From contig JYOD01000129.1 in NCBI GenBank assembly GCA_000955785.1, positions 1 through 37,692 on the forward strand: a stretch of DNA of 37,692 bases, written 5' to 3'. Made by a program: the position numbers and the translations under genes. Source of the DNA: Burkholderiaceae bacterium 16 (GTDB taxonomy: Bacteria > Pseudomonadota > Gammaproteobacteria > Burkholderiales > Burkholderiaceae). How positions within the stretch are numbered: position 1 is the stretch's first letter; each line of letters begins with the position of its first letter. This document shows positions 1-8,286 of the stretch, one piece after another. The notes beneath the pieces were generated by a model. The model was not told where the DNA came from. It did not search any database and was given only the letters and a program-made list of their open reading frames with translations.

Positions 1-223
1 TAAATTCCTGACTTATGAGTAAACCAATCGCGCATTGCCACGGCAGGCCCTCAATTGATCGCAGCAGGCCCAGATCTCATTCCAGCGCGCAGGCGCGGTC
101 CTGATCCTGATCATTTCCAGTTAGCGTAAGTCCGCGGCCAGCCAAGCGCAATTCACATTTTCGACGCGCGATATTAGGACTTCAACGCGGGAGAATCCCG
201 GTCGTCGCCTGACTGCGGCGGCG

Positions 224-1243
224 CTAGAAGCTGGCAGCCAGCCCCAGCGAGACGCCCGACACGTTGTTGCCGAATACGTAGCGCACCACGGCGCGTATGC
301 GCGTCACGAACACTTCATGCGCGCTGGTATCGAGTTCCAGGCCCGTGCCCAGGGTCGTCAGGTTGGTGAATCCGAGGATTTCGGACTGGCTGCCAAGATA
401 GCGCGAGTGCGAAAGTTCCAGCACATAGCGCACGGGCCGGTCCATGGCGCGCAGCCCCGTGGGCGCGCGCCAGCGCGCGTACAGGTTGGCGGTCTGGGCA
501 GAGGCCGATCCCTGCACGGCTTCCGAACTGCCGCCGAAGCTCTGGAGATGGATATTGGTGTATCGCAACTCGAGGTCGATCTCGTGGGTGTCCCGGTAGT
601 GCTCCCAGTCCAGCATGACCGAGCCGCCTAGCCCGTAGGCGTTCAGGGTGCCGTGGTCCAGGAAGTTGATCTGTCGGTCGGTAATGCGCTCCGTGACAAA
701 CTTGGCCACCGAGAGATCGCTGGCTACATAACCCAGGGAGAAGTTGAAGATGGGCCGGAACACCAGTTCCTTGTTCTCCGTCAGGGGGAAATCCCAACCA
801 ATCCCGCCGGTGGCGGAGACCGTGTTCCACTTGGCCGGCACGGATCTCGATTCTGTTCCATTGGACGCAACGAACTGGGGATCGTACCGGCTATAGGCAA
901 TAGCGCCTTCGAGGTAGATTGGAAATGACTTGCTCATGGTCGCGCCGCCACCTAGCTGCGACATCACGATGCCGGGGTTGCCGGAGCTGGCGTTGTTGAT
1001 CGACAACGAACTGGAAGTCAGGTCCGGCACCACGGAATAAGACATTAGCGACAGCACGCCGTTGGCGCGCTTCTGCACGCTGGCGTTCAGGAAACTAAAG
1101 TCAGGGGCGCCCTGGGCGCCAGCCAGCGCTGGCGCAAGCATCAACGCGCCAATGGCGATCCGGCTGCGGAAAGCCGCGCCGAGGGGCCAGGATCGGCTAC
1201 GCCGTTGCGCGGCGAAACGCGATTCGAGCGGATAGTGCTTCAT
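224..1243 (-). CDS. Putative outer-membrane beta-barrel protein
   Basis: A 339-residue protein whose family I do not recognise. The N-terminus is basic and followed by a hydrophobic stretch and an Ala-rich cleavage region (about residues 28-45), which fits a signal peptide. The rest is rich in alternating polar and aromatic strands, and the last residue is Phe (ending AASF), the usual signature of a barrel inserted by the BAM machinery. I infer an outer-membrane protein of the transporter/MetA-pathway type seen as hypothetical proteins in Burkholderiales. The frame is open 19 codons further upstream, but the ATG at 1243 is preceded by GAAGG about 8 bases away and starts a sensible signal peptide. 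The gene is monocistronic and diverges from the DUF3300 gene. Confidence 0.6.
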   Translation of the reverse strand: MKHYPLESRFAAQRRSRSWPLGAAFRSRIAIGALMLAPALAGAQGAPDFSFLNASVQKRANGVLSLMSYSVVPDLTSSSLSINNASSGNPGIVMSQLGGGATMSKSFPIYLEGAIAYSRYDPQFVASNGTESRSVPAKWNTVSATGGIGWDFPLTENKELVFRPIFNFSLGYVASDLSVAKFVTERITDRQINFLDHGTLNAYGLGGSVMLDWEHYRDTHEIDLELRYTNIHLQSFGGSSEAVQGSASAQTANLYARWRAPTGLRAMDRPVRYVLELSHSRYLGSQSEILGFTNLTTLGTGLELDTSAHEVFVTRIRAVVRYVFGNNVSGVSLGLAASF

Positions 1244-1664
1244 CTCAACACCTTCGTTCCAACTCTTGCGCAATGGCCCGGATCGAGACGGCACGGCCAA
1301 CGCCGATGGCCATGGGGAGCCTGGGCTCGTTCCCCCCCAAGATATAGCGTAGACGCCAATGATGACGGTATAACGGCTCAGGTACGTTCAATTTCCTTTT
1401 GTGCCTACATGAATTGTTTCGATGCCACTCGCCTGCGTGGCGGCGCTGCCGAAGCCGACCGGTAAAAGTGGGCTAATCTCCGCGGGATGCTCTGGATTTC
1501 TGTCCATCTGTTTTCCTATTTTGTTTAAGGTGGACCAAAGAGATTTTGAATTGCCACGCCTGTTAGCCTTCGCATATTGTGCAGACTGGCCGGGCATCCA
1601 GGAAAGCGGCTGGGAGCCATCGTATGGATTGAGCCGATGTCTGTCTTTTCGTGGAGAGGCAAGA
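1244..1664. other. Divergent intergenic region
   Basis: These 421 bases separate the divergent outer-membrane protein and DUF3300 genes and must hold both promoters. The stretch at about 1380-1560 is more AT-rich than its surroundings. I could not pick a confident -35/-10 pair or an operator. An open frame in phase with the DUF3300 gene begins at 1422, but its residues look unlike a protein N-terminus. Confidence 0.4.
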
Positions 1665-3023
1665 ATGCGTCGCTTGAGAGTGTTGGCCACCTGGTGGCTT
1701 GGGTTGCTTCTGCTGATCCCGGCAGGCGCTTCGCTGGCGCAGTCCAAGCTCGATCACGGACAACTGGACCAGCTCATGGCGCCGATTGCCCTTTACCCTG
1801 ACGCCTTGCTTTCCCAGGTGCTGATGGCGGCGACCTACCCGGAAGACGTGGCGGCGGCAGCGGCATGGTCGAAGTCAAACCCCAGCCTTTCCGGGGATGC
1901 GGCCACCAAGGCCGTGGCCGGGGAGCCCTGGGATCCCAGCGTGCAATCCCTGGCGGCATTCCCTTCGGTGCTGGACCTGATGGGCAGGCAGCCGCAGTGG
2001 GTACAGTCGATCGGCAACGCTTTCCTCGACCAGCCCAATGACGTGATGGATTCCGTGCAGCGCTTGCGTGTGCAAGCGCAAAAGGCGGGCAGCCTGAAGA
2101 CGACCGAGCAGCAGAAGGTGGTGACGCAGACCACCGGCGGCACCACGGTGGTACAGATTGAGCCGGCGAATCCCCAGGTGGTGTACGTACCAGCCTATAA
2201 CCCCACCGTGGTTTACGGCGCATGGCCATATCCGTCCTATCCGCCCGCTTATTACCCCCCGCCTCCCGGCTCTGCGTTTGCCTCGGCCATGGTTGCCGGG
2301 ATCGGGTTTGGTCTTGGCGTTGCGGCGGTGAACTCGATGTGGGGCGGATTCAACTGGAACAACCATGACGTGAACATCAATGTCAATCGCTATAACAACG
2401 TCAATGTCAACAATCGGCTCAACGTCAACCGCGCCAATACGAACTGGCAACACAATCCGGCGCACCGCGGCAATGTCCCGTACAACAACCCGAATGTGAG
2501 CAGGCGCTACGACCAGCAGCGCCAGGCCGGACTTTCCAGCCGGCAACAGGCCGCGCAAAGCACCGCAGCCGCGCCGGGTTCCCGGGATGCGGCCCGCGAC
2601 CGCGCAGCCCAGTCGATGGAGAGCCGTACCGGGCAATCCATCCCCGGCCATGGTGGCGCGGGAGAAAACCGCGCGGCAGCGCGCGGCGGGGCCGATCAAG
2701 GGCGCAACGCAGGTGGCGCGGCCGGCGAGCAACGCAAGCCAGCCGGCGCCGACCGGCAACGGGCCGACCACGCCGATGCACGCAACCGCTCGCGCGATGC
2801 CAATCGAGACAGCGCGCTGCGCGATGCGGGCAATGGCGACAAGGTGAGGCAGCAATCGCAGCGCGCGGCCAGGGATAGCGGCGGCGCGCGGCAACAGGCC
2901 GCACCCAGGGCCGCGGCCCGCGAGCCGAGCCAGCCCAGGGCGGCGGCACCCCAGCGCGGTGGTGGAGGTGGCGGGGGCCACCCTGGCGGTGGTGGTGAAT
3001 TTGGCGGCCATGGTCGGAGATAA
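1665..3023 (+). CDS. DUF3300 family exported protein
   Basis: A 452-residue exported protein of the DUF3300 family, whose function is unknown. The start at 1665 follows a strong GGAGAGG ribosome-binding site and gives a clean signal peptide ending near SLAQ (residue 24). The family core occupies about residues 30-165, including the LMAPIALYPDALLSQVL motif, then a Tyr/Pro-rich stretch. After that comes a low-complexity tail: an Asn/Val-rich segment around residues 225-270, then an Ala/Arg/Gln/Gly-rich region and a Gly/His-rich end. The tail is probably disordered and surface- or nucleic-acid-sticky, which is inference. The DUF2950 gene begins two bases after the stop, so the two are surely cotranscribed. 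DUF3300 and DUF2950 are known to occur side by side. Confidence 0.85.
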   Translation: MRRLRVLATWWLGLLLLIPAGASLAQSKLDHGQLDQLMAPIALYPDALLSQVLMAATYPEDVAAAAAWSKSNPSLSGDAATKAVAGEPWDPSVQSLAAFPSVLDLMGRQPQWVQSIGNAFLDQPNDVMDSVQRLRVQAQKAGSLKTTEQQKVVTQTTGGTTVVQIEPANPQVVYVPAYNPTVVYGAWPYPSYPPAYYPPPPGSAFASAMVAGIGFGLGVAAVNSMWGGFNWNNHDVNINVNRYNNVNVNNRLNVNRANTNWQHNPAHRGNVPYNNPNVSRRYDQQRQAGLSSRQQAAQSTAAAPGSRDAARDRAAQSMESRTGQSIPGHGGAGENRAAARGGADQGRNAGGAAGEQRKPAGADRQRADHADARNRSRDANRDSALRDAGNGDKVRQQSQRAARDSGGARQQAAPRAAAREPSQPRAAAPQRGGGGGGGHPGGGGEFGGHGRR

Positions 3024-3025
3024 GC

Positions 3026-3880
3026 ATGATGCGCAACTTCGTAAGTGCCCGAACCGCGCGTGGGCTGCGCGTCCTGGTGGCCGCGGCAGCGCTCGCGATC
3101 GCCGCTCCGGTCTTTGCTCAGCATGCGTATCCCACACCGGAGGCGGCGGCGAATGCCTTGGTCGATGCCATCTCGAGTAGTGACAATGATGCGCTCAAGC
3201 AGGTGTTGGGCCCGCAATATCCATCCTTGATACCTGAGGGTGGCGTGCATCGCGATGACATCTATGCTTTCCTGGCCGCCTGGGCCAGGCAACACCAGGT
3301 CGAGAAGACCGGCGACAACCGGGCCAGTCTCGTCGTGGGCGAGAGTGGCTGGTCGTTTCCGATTCCTGTGGTCAAATCCGGCGATGGCTGGAAGTTTGAC
3401 CTGCGTGCCGGCCAGCAGGAACTCCGCGCCCGGCGTCTCGGCCGCAACGAGCTGGAAACCATTGCCATGCTTCGCCAACTGGCCGAAGCCCAGCAGCAAT
3501 ACGCCACGGAGGTCGGTAACGGCGCCTATGCCAAGCGCCTGGTAAGCCGGGCCGGTAAGACCGACGGGCTGTATTGGCCAGCGGACTCCGAGGGCGACAA
3601 GAGTCCGCTCGGGCCTGATGCCCTGGTGATGGGGGCGGATACGCCCGCCGCGGAAGCGTTCCATGGCTACCATTACCGTATCGTCCCGCCAGGCAAGGGC
3701 AGCGACGCAAAGTATGTGTTCCTTGCCTGGCCGGTGGCGTATGGCAAGACTGGCGCGCACACATTCGCGCTCGACAGCAGCGGTACGGTCTATGCGCGGG
3801 ACCTTGGCGCCGGCACGGCGTCGCGGGCCAAAGCCATGGGGACATTCGTACCGGATGCTGGCTGGGCGAAAGTGGAGTAG
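3026..3880 (+). CDS. DUF2950 family exported protein
   Basis: A 284-residue protein of the DUF2950 family. It has a basic N-terminus and a hydrophobic core ending in AAPVFAQ at about residue 32, a signal peptide for export to the periplasm. The mature part starts with the family's YPTPEAAANALVDAI motif. The middle has an Arg-rich helix and a LRQLAEAQQQYA segment, followed by a C-terminal domain with repeated HGYHYRI and FLAWP motifs typical of the family. No enzymatic activity is known. It begins two bases after the DUF3300 stop, so the pair is translated together and probably works together in the envelope. No terminator is visible after its stop. Confidence 0.85.
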   Translation: MMRNFVSARTARGLRVLVAAAALAIAAPVFAQHAYPTPEAAANALVDAISSSDNDALKQVLGPQYPSLIPEGGVHRDDIYAFLAAWARQHQVEKTGDNRASLVVGESGWSFPIPVVKSGDGWKFDLRAGQQELRARRLGRNELETIAMLRQLAEAQQQYATEVGNGAYAKRLVSRAGKTDGLYWPADSEGDKSPLGPDALVMGADTPAAEAFHGYHYRIVPPGKGSDAKYVFLAWPVAYGKTGAHTFALDSSGTVYARDLGAGTASRAKAMGTFVPDAGWAKVE

Positions 3881-3994
3881 GACTCGCGCGGGGACCTTGC
3901 CGGGATCACGGCACCCGTCATGGGATTCTCATGAGCCGAGTGGCACATGTCGCATAATGCGGCTCTTTGTCGCTCAACGAGAGTTCCCGCCGTC

Positions 3995-4738
3995 ATGCCA
4001 ACGATCCCAAAGCCCGCGACCCGGCCGCCAGGCCGGGCAAGCACGTCCGCTCGCAAGGGGGCGCCCGCGCGCCGTTCGGCGAAGGCACTCGCGGCAGGCA
4101 CGGAGCAGCCACCCGCCATGCGCCCCCCGCGCCAGTCGCGCAGCGAGCAGAACCTCGACAAGATGGTCAAGGCCGGCCGTGCGCTTGCCGAGCAGCGCGG
4201 CAATCTGGATGAGATTTCGCTGAACGACGTGGTCGGCGCGGCAAACACATCGATTGGTGCCTTCTACGCGCGCTTCAAGGACAAGGAGGCTTTCCTCGCA
4301 TTCATGCTCGAGGCCGCGCTGGCCGAAGCCGAAGCGATTACCCGGCAATCGATCGCGGAGGATCCGGTCTGGCAAGCCGGCCCGGCATCCGCCATCGTCG
4401 AGCGCATCGTGCGCATCTACGTCAGCCGGTTCCGGCAGAACCGTGGCCTCTTCAAGGGATTCCTGCGCCATTACTCTGCGACAGGCAGCGGGGACAATCC
4501 CATGCGGCAAGCCAACCGGCGCGTGCAGGACTTGCTTGTGCCGTTGCTGGCCAGCCAGCTTGATTCGCCGCGGCTGGCCCACGCCACCTTCGAGGTACGG
4601 GTCGCCATTCAATTCCTGGTGGGCACGCTGGCCAATATATTGCTCAACGATCCGGGCCCGTTGCATCTCGAAGGACGCAAGCTGGAAACCCATCTCGTCA
4701 GGATGATGAGGCGCTACCTGCTGTTGCCGGAGGGTTAG
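3995..4738 (+). CDS. TetR family transcriptional regulator
   Basis: A 247-residue TetR-type repressor. An Arg/Pro/Ala-rich N-terminal extension of about 40 residues precedes the DNA-binding domain (about residues 43-95), whose recognition helix contains the SIGAFYARFKDKEAFL motif of this family. The remaining helices form the ligand-binding and dimerisation domain. The start is uncertain: ATG 3995 gives a basic tail and no strong ribosome-binding site, and ATG 4118 would give a more typical length. It is clearly paralogous to the TetR gene at 4744-5430, and the two stops are only five bases apart, so the genes converge. Its target is not evident, but the adjacent reductase/diiron pair is the obvious candidate. 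Confidence 0.85.
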   Translation: MPTIPKPATRPPGRASTSARKGAPARRSAKALAAGTEQPPAMRPPRQSRSEQNLDKMVKAGRALAEQRGNLDEISLNDVVGAANTSIGAFYARFKDKEAFLAFMLEAALAEAEAITRQSIAEDPVWQAGPASAIVERIVRIYVSRFRQNRGLFKGFLRHYSATGSGDNPMRQANRRVQDLLVPLLASQLDSPRLAHATFEVRVAIQFLVGTLANILLNDPGPLHLEGRKLETHLVRMMRRYLLLPEG

Positions 4739-4743
4739 CGCGC

Positions 4744-5430
4744 CTATGCGTCGGCGGCCGCAGGCGAGGATAGATAGCAATACAGCATCGCCGTGAGCCG
4801 TTGCTCCAGCCGCGAATCGTCCAGGGCCAGGCCGCTGGGCGCATGCAGCACGATGCTGGTCAGCGCGCTGATCACGAGTTGCACCGCGATCCGGGTCTCG
4901 TTGTCCGGTCCGGTGAAGCGCCCGGCGGCAACATGGCTGGCCAGGCGCGGCACCATGGCGTCCAGGATCCGCCGGTTGGCCTCGCGGATAGGTTGCCACA
5001 GGGGATTCTGCGCAGGGCTATGCCGCATGTAGGCCGCAAACAGGCCGCGATGCCTGCGGAACAGACCGACATAGAAACCAACGATACGGCCGCAGATCGC
5101 GGCAGCGGGCCCTGCGTTCCAGGTCGGATCCGTGGCCAGTGAATAGTCCAGCTCGGCTCGCAATTCAGCCAGTGTGTCTTCCAGCACCAGCGCGCAGAAG
5201 GTCTCCTTGTCCGGAAACCGGGCATAGAAGGCCCCGATCGAGGTGGAAGCGGCGCGCACGAGATCGGCGAGGGAAAACCCGGTCAGGCTGCCGGCCTCGT
5301 TGATCAGCGTCCGGCCCGCCGCCAGCATGGCTTTGAGGGTGGCTTCGCTGCGTTCCTGACGGGGTTGTTTCAGCCCGGCGCGCAACGTGGTCGCCGCAGT
5401 GTCTGCCGGGATGGTGGTTTCTGCTGTCAT
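4744..5430 (-). CDS. TetR family regulator, coupled to reductase
   Basis: A 228-residue TetR family protein. The helix-turn-helix lies at about residues 20-80, with ADLVRAASTSIGAFYARF as recognition segment, followed by an all-helical effector domain. It starts at ATG 5430, which overlaps the reductase stop as ATGA, so it is translationally coupled to the reductase. This coupling suggests it regulates the reductase/diiron unit, probably by sensing the substrate of that oxygenase. It aligns along its whole length with the convergent neighbour at 3995-4738 (shared RQ.RSE, SIGAFYARF, AGPA and NRGLF/HRGLF positions), indicating a duplication. An upstream in-frame ATG at 5481 lies inside the reductase gene and is not needed. 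Confidence 0.88.
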   Translation of the reverse strand: MTAETTIPADTAATTLRAGLKQPRQERSEATLKAMLAAGRTLINEAGSLTGFSLADLVRAASTSIGAFYARFPDKETFCALVLEDTLAELRAELDYSLATDPTWNAGPAAAICGRIVGFYVGLFRRHRGLFAAYMRHSPAQNPLWQPIREANRRILDAMVPRLASHVAAGRFTGPDNETRIAVQLVISALTSIVLHAPSGLALDDSRLEQRLTAMLYCYLSSPAAADA

Positions 5431-6464
5431 ACGTCGTAGGTGATTGCGACCGGCCGCTCCTGGCGCGGACGCGCCTGGCAAGTCAGGATCCAGCCGGCAG
5501 CAAGCTCGTCGGCGCCGAAGACATCGTTGCGCTCATGAACCACCGCGCCATCGATGCACTTGGCCGCGCACGATCCGCAATAGCCCTCCTCGCAAGCATA
5601 GGGCGCATCCACGCCGCAGGCGAGCGCGGCTTGCAGCAGTGACTGGCCGCCGGCGACGCGCACGACATGCAGTGCGCCGCCGAGGATTACCTTGGCATCG
5701 CAAGCCACTGCGCTGGTTGCCGCCGGCAATGCCGTACGGGTCGCCGAGCCAGCCTCAGGCTCCGGCATGGGAGCGTCGAATCGCTCCAGATGCACGCGCT
5801 CGCGCGCCATCCCTGCCGCCTCGGCCGCTTCCAGTACGGTCTGCATGAATGGCCCCGGCCCGCACAGATAGAGCTGGCATTGCGCAACGGACGAGAGCAG
5901 GGCGGCAATCTTGCCGCGCTCGGGAAAGCCATCGGCATCGTCGCAGTGCATATGCACAGCGAGGCGATCCGGATTGCCCCGCGCCAGGGCGGCAATCTCC
6001 GCCGCGAAGATCGTGCTGCGCGTATCTCGGTTGGCGTAGAAGAGCGTCATCCTGCGGCGAGTGGATGCCAGCGCCGACCGGATCATCGAGAGGACCGGCG
6101 TAATGCCGCTGCCCGCCGCGCAGAAGAAGAGCGGGGCGTCCATGTTCTCGCAGACGAAGCGGCCAGTCGGTGCGCTCACCTCCAGCCGGGTTCCGGCCCG
6201 GACATGGCCATGAAACCATCCCGACACGCGGCCATCGGGGATGCGTTTGACCGTGACAACCGGCAGGCCCCCCGCTTCAGGCGAACTGGAAAGCGAGTAG
6301 CTCCGCAGCAGTATTTCCCCGTCCACGTTTACCCGGAAGGTGAGGTGCTGCCCGGCACGATAGGCGAAAGATTGCTGCAGCGCGTCGGGGATCGAAAGCG
6401 TGTAGGAGCAAGCATCTTCGGTCTCCCGAGTGACCTGCGCGACAGTCAGATTGTGGAACTGCAT
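5427..6464 (-). CDS. FAD/2Fe-2S ferredoxin-NAD(P)H oxidoreductase
   Basis: A 345-residue electron-transfer flavoprotein of the PaaE/KshB type. Domain order is an FAD-binding domain (about 1-105, with RSYSLSS at 54-60), an NAD(P)H-binding domain (about 110-230, with GSGITP at 118-123 and CGPGPFM at 201-207) and a C-terminal plant-type [2Fe-2S] domain. Its cluster cysteines are C291, C296, C299 and C329. The protein should pass electrons from NAD(P)H to an oxygenase. The best partner is the divergent diiron protein at 6633-7718. The ATG at 6464 is preceded by GGGAG at a good distance; the longer open frame reads through the promoter region. The gene is followed by a coupled TetR gene. Confidence 0.9.
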   Translation of the reverse strand: MQFHNLTVAQVTRETEDACSYTLSIPDALQQSFAYRAGQHLTFRVNVDGEILLRSYSLSSSPEAGGLPVVTVKRIPDGRVSGWFHGHVRAGTRLEVSAPTGRFVCENMDAPLFFCAAGSGITPVLSMIRSALASTRRRMTLFYANRDTRSTIFAAEIAALARGNPDRLAVHMHCDDADGFPERGKIAALLSSVAQCQLYLCGPGPFMQTVLEAAEAAGMARERVHLERFDAPMPEPEAGSATRTALPAATSAVACDAKVILGGALHVVRVAGGQSLLQAALACGVDAPYACEEGYCGSCAAKCIDGAVVHERNDVFGADELAAGWILTCQARPRQERPVAITYDV

Positions 6465-6484
6465 CAATGTCTCCCGGTTTCTCC

Positions 6485-6502
6485 GGACCCTGTGCCGGGT
6501 CC
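6485..6502. promoter_or_regulatory. Inverted repeat near reductase start
   Basis: Perfect six-base arms GGACCC and GGGTCC are separated by six bases, just upstream of the reductase start codon. The element could be an operator or a hairpin in the reductase leader. There is no direct evidence for either. Confidence 0.35.
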
Positions 6503-6533
6503 TTGAATTAACAAGAAAGAGAATTATGATTCT
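6503..6533 (+). promoter_or_regulatory. Promoter of diiron gene with overlapping palindrome
   Basis: TTGAAT (6503-6508) and TATGAT (6525-6530) with a 16-base spacer make a good sigma-70 promoter for the diiron gene. The -10 lies inside the perfect inverted repeat AGAAT-TATG-ATTCT (6520-6533). The same palindrome covers a possible minus-strand -10 (CATAAT, 6528-6523) for the reductase. A repressor bound here would block both divergent genes. One of the two neighbouring TetR proteins is the natural candidate. The motifs are seen in the sequence; the binding is inference. Confidence 0.5.
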
Positions 6534-6632
6534 GTTTATAGCCGGAAGCCAACGCAAATTCAAGACAGGTCCCACCTCCGGCTAAGCAGGCATGGAGACC
6601 GGTCGAAACCCATGAGCGCCAAAGGAGATTGC

Positions 6633-7718
6633 ATGTCATCCGTTCATCGTTACACGCTGCCGGTGGTACAGACGGGCTGGTCGATCGGCAGCCAGGTTGC
6701 CACCGAGTTCAACTGGGAATACGACAACGAGAATTCCAAACTGCTGCAGCTCTATGAGACCAGCAAGAAGCAGCAATGGAACGCCACCGACCGGATCGAC
6801 TGGTCGCAGGAGCTCGATCCCGAGAACCCGCAGGAACTCGATGACCGGATGATCCCGATCTACGGCACGCCGCTCTGGGAAAAGATGGGCAAGCACGACC
6901 GCATCGAAGTGCGCCGCCACCAGCAGGCGCATTCGCTGTCGCAGTTCCTGCATGGCGAGCAGGGCGCCCTGATGGTTTCCGCGCGGATCGTGCAGATGGT
7001 CCCGGACATGGATGCCAAGTTCTATGCCGCCACGCAGACCATGGACGAAGCACGCCACGTGGAAGCCTATTCGCGCCTGCTGCACGAGAAGGTCGGCATC
7101 CTCTATCCCATCACGCCGGGACTCAAGTCCTTGCTTGAGAGCATCCTGACCGATTCGCGCTGGGACTTCTGCTATCTGGGCATGCAGGTGCTGGTGGAGG
7201 GGCTTGCGCTGGCCGCGTTCCAGCGCATCCGCGACTTCTCCAAGAACCCGCTGGCCGCATCGATCAACGCCTACGTGATGCAGGACGAGGCGCGCCACGT
7301 TGCATTCGGCCGCACCGCGCTGCGCGGTTTCTATCCGCAGGTGACGGAGGCCGAACGCAAGGAGCGCGAGGACTTTGTGATCGAGGCTTGCTACATGATG
7401 CGCGACCGCTTCGACCAGAAGGAGGTCTGGGGCCGCCTCGGGTTGCCGGAGGAGGAGTGCGCGAAGGCAGTGCGGGAGTCCGAAACCATGCGGCAATTCC
7501 GCCAGCGGCTGTTCAGCCGCATCGTCCCCACAGTCAAGGATATCGGCCTGTGGAGCCCGCGCGTGCAGAGTGCATTTGCCGACATGGGCGCTATCGAGTT
7601 TGCCAATGTCGATGTGGAGGCGCAGTTCGCGCAGGATCAGAAGATTGCCGAGGAGTTCGACGCGCGTCGCGTTGTCATGGCCTCCATCGGCGCGGTCCAG
7701 TCCGAAGCGGAGCATTGA
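6633..7718 (+). CDS. Ferritin-like diiron oxygenase/oxidase
   Basis: A 361-residue soluble all-helical protein with two copies of the carboxylate-bridged diiron motif EX28DExxH: E109 with D138-E139-A-R-H142, and E189 with D218-E219-A-R-H222. This is the ligand pattern of ferritin-like oxygenases and oxidases such as AurF-type N-oxygenases and R2-like proteins. The substrate cannot be told from sequence. The divergent NAD(P)H/FAD/2Fe-2S reductase is the likely electron donor, so the pair probably forms a two-component oxygenase. ATG 6633 follows AAAGGAG at five bases and is preferred to ATG 6612. Expression probably starts at the 6503-6530 promoter and is controlled by a neighbouring TetR protein. 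Confidence 0.85.
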   Translation: MSSVHRYTLPVVQTGWSIGSQVATEFNWEYDNENSKLLQLYETSKKQQWNATDRIDWSQELDPENPQELDDRMIPIYGTPLWEKMGKHDRIEVRRHQQAHSLSQFLHGEQGALMVSARIVQMVPDMDAKFYAATQTMDEARHVEAYSRLLHEKVGILYPITPGLKSLLESILTDSRWDFCYLGMQVLVEGLALAAFQRIRDFSKNPLAASINAYVMQDEARHVAFGRTALRGFYPQVTEAERKEREDFVIEACYMMRDRFDQKEVWGRLGLPEEECAKAVRESETMRQFRQRLFSRIVPTVKDIGLWSPRVQSAFADMGAIEFANVDVEAQFAQDQKIAEEFDARRVVMASIGAVQSEAEH

Positions 7719-7851
7719 AACGCTGCCGCGGGCCTGGGAGGCGGGCAATCCGCTTCCCGGGTTCTCCCGCGTGGCATGCGGGCGTCATCGCCTAGAATCA
7801 TCAGAGCCTGGCTGGTGTAGAGAGCCGGGGCCATCTGCTGCGGAGGCCGGC

Positions 7852-8276
7852 ATGATCACACTTTTTCCTATCCGGATCTGTTTGGCCTTGAAGACAACAA
7901 TCCATACGGCCTGAAGATATTCGCGTTCCTGAAACTGTGCGGCCTGCCTTTCGAGCATCGCCACACCCTGGATGCGAAAGCGGGGCCGCGCGGCCAGCTC
8001 CCGTAAATCGGCCGCTTCTCCCCCAAGGAGGTCTACGCCCGCGGCATCGCCGACCTGCAGGTGGTGGCCGACATGACCGGTGATCGGGGTTTTCTTTTCG
8101 GTCTTGATCCGAACAGTATCGACGCTGGCGTATACGGCTTTGTGGCGAACATCGTCTTCTATGACATGGATACGCCTCTCAAGCTATTTGTCTTATCACA
8201 ACCAATTCTCTTGCGCCATTGGCATGCTGTACGGGCGGCCATGGACAACCGCGCCGTTTCACGCCAGTCGTTGTAG
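7852..8276 (+). pseudogene. Broken glutathione S-transferase-like gene
   Basis: Remains of a thioredoxin-fold/GST-like protein of the metaxin/Fax type. The ATG at 7852 opens the wrong frame. After about five codons the recognisable N-terminal sequence (YPDLFGLEDNNPYGLKIFAF, from 7869) continues in another frame and runs into a TAA at 8004-8006. The same frame then carries a C-terminal GST helical part (FSPKEVYARGIADL and NSIDAGVYGFVANI) up to the stop at 8274. The total is about 140 codons against the 230 or so I expect, so an internal piece covering the end of the N-domain and the start of the C-domain is missing. Frameshift, stop and deletion together make this a clear pseudogene. Confidence 0.7.
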
Positions 8277-8286
8277 TTGGGAGAGC

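Noticed and set aside
1875..3137. Minus-strand frames over the DUF3300 gene
   Set aside because: They mirror the low-complexity tail of the DUF3300 gene and lack any start or family support.
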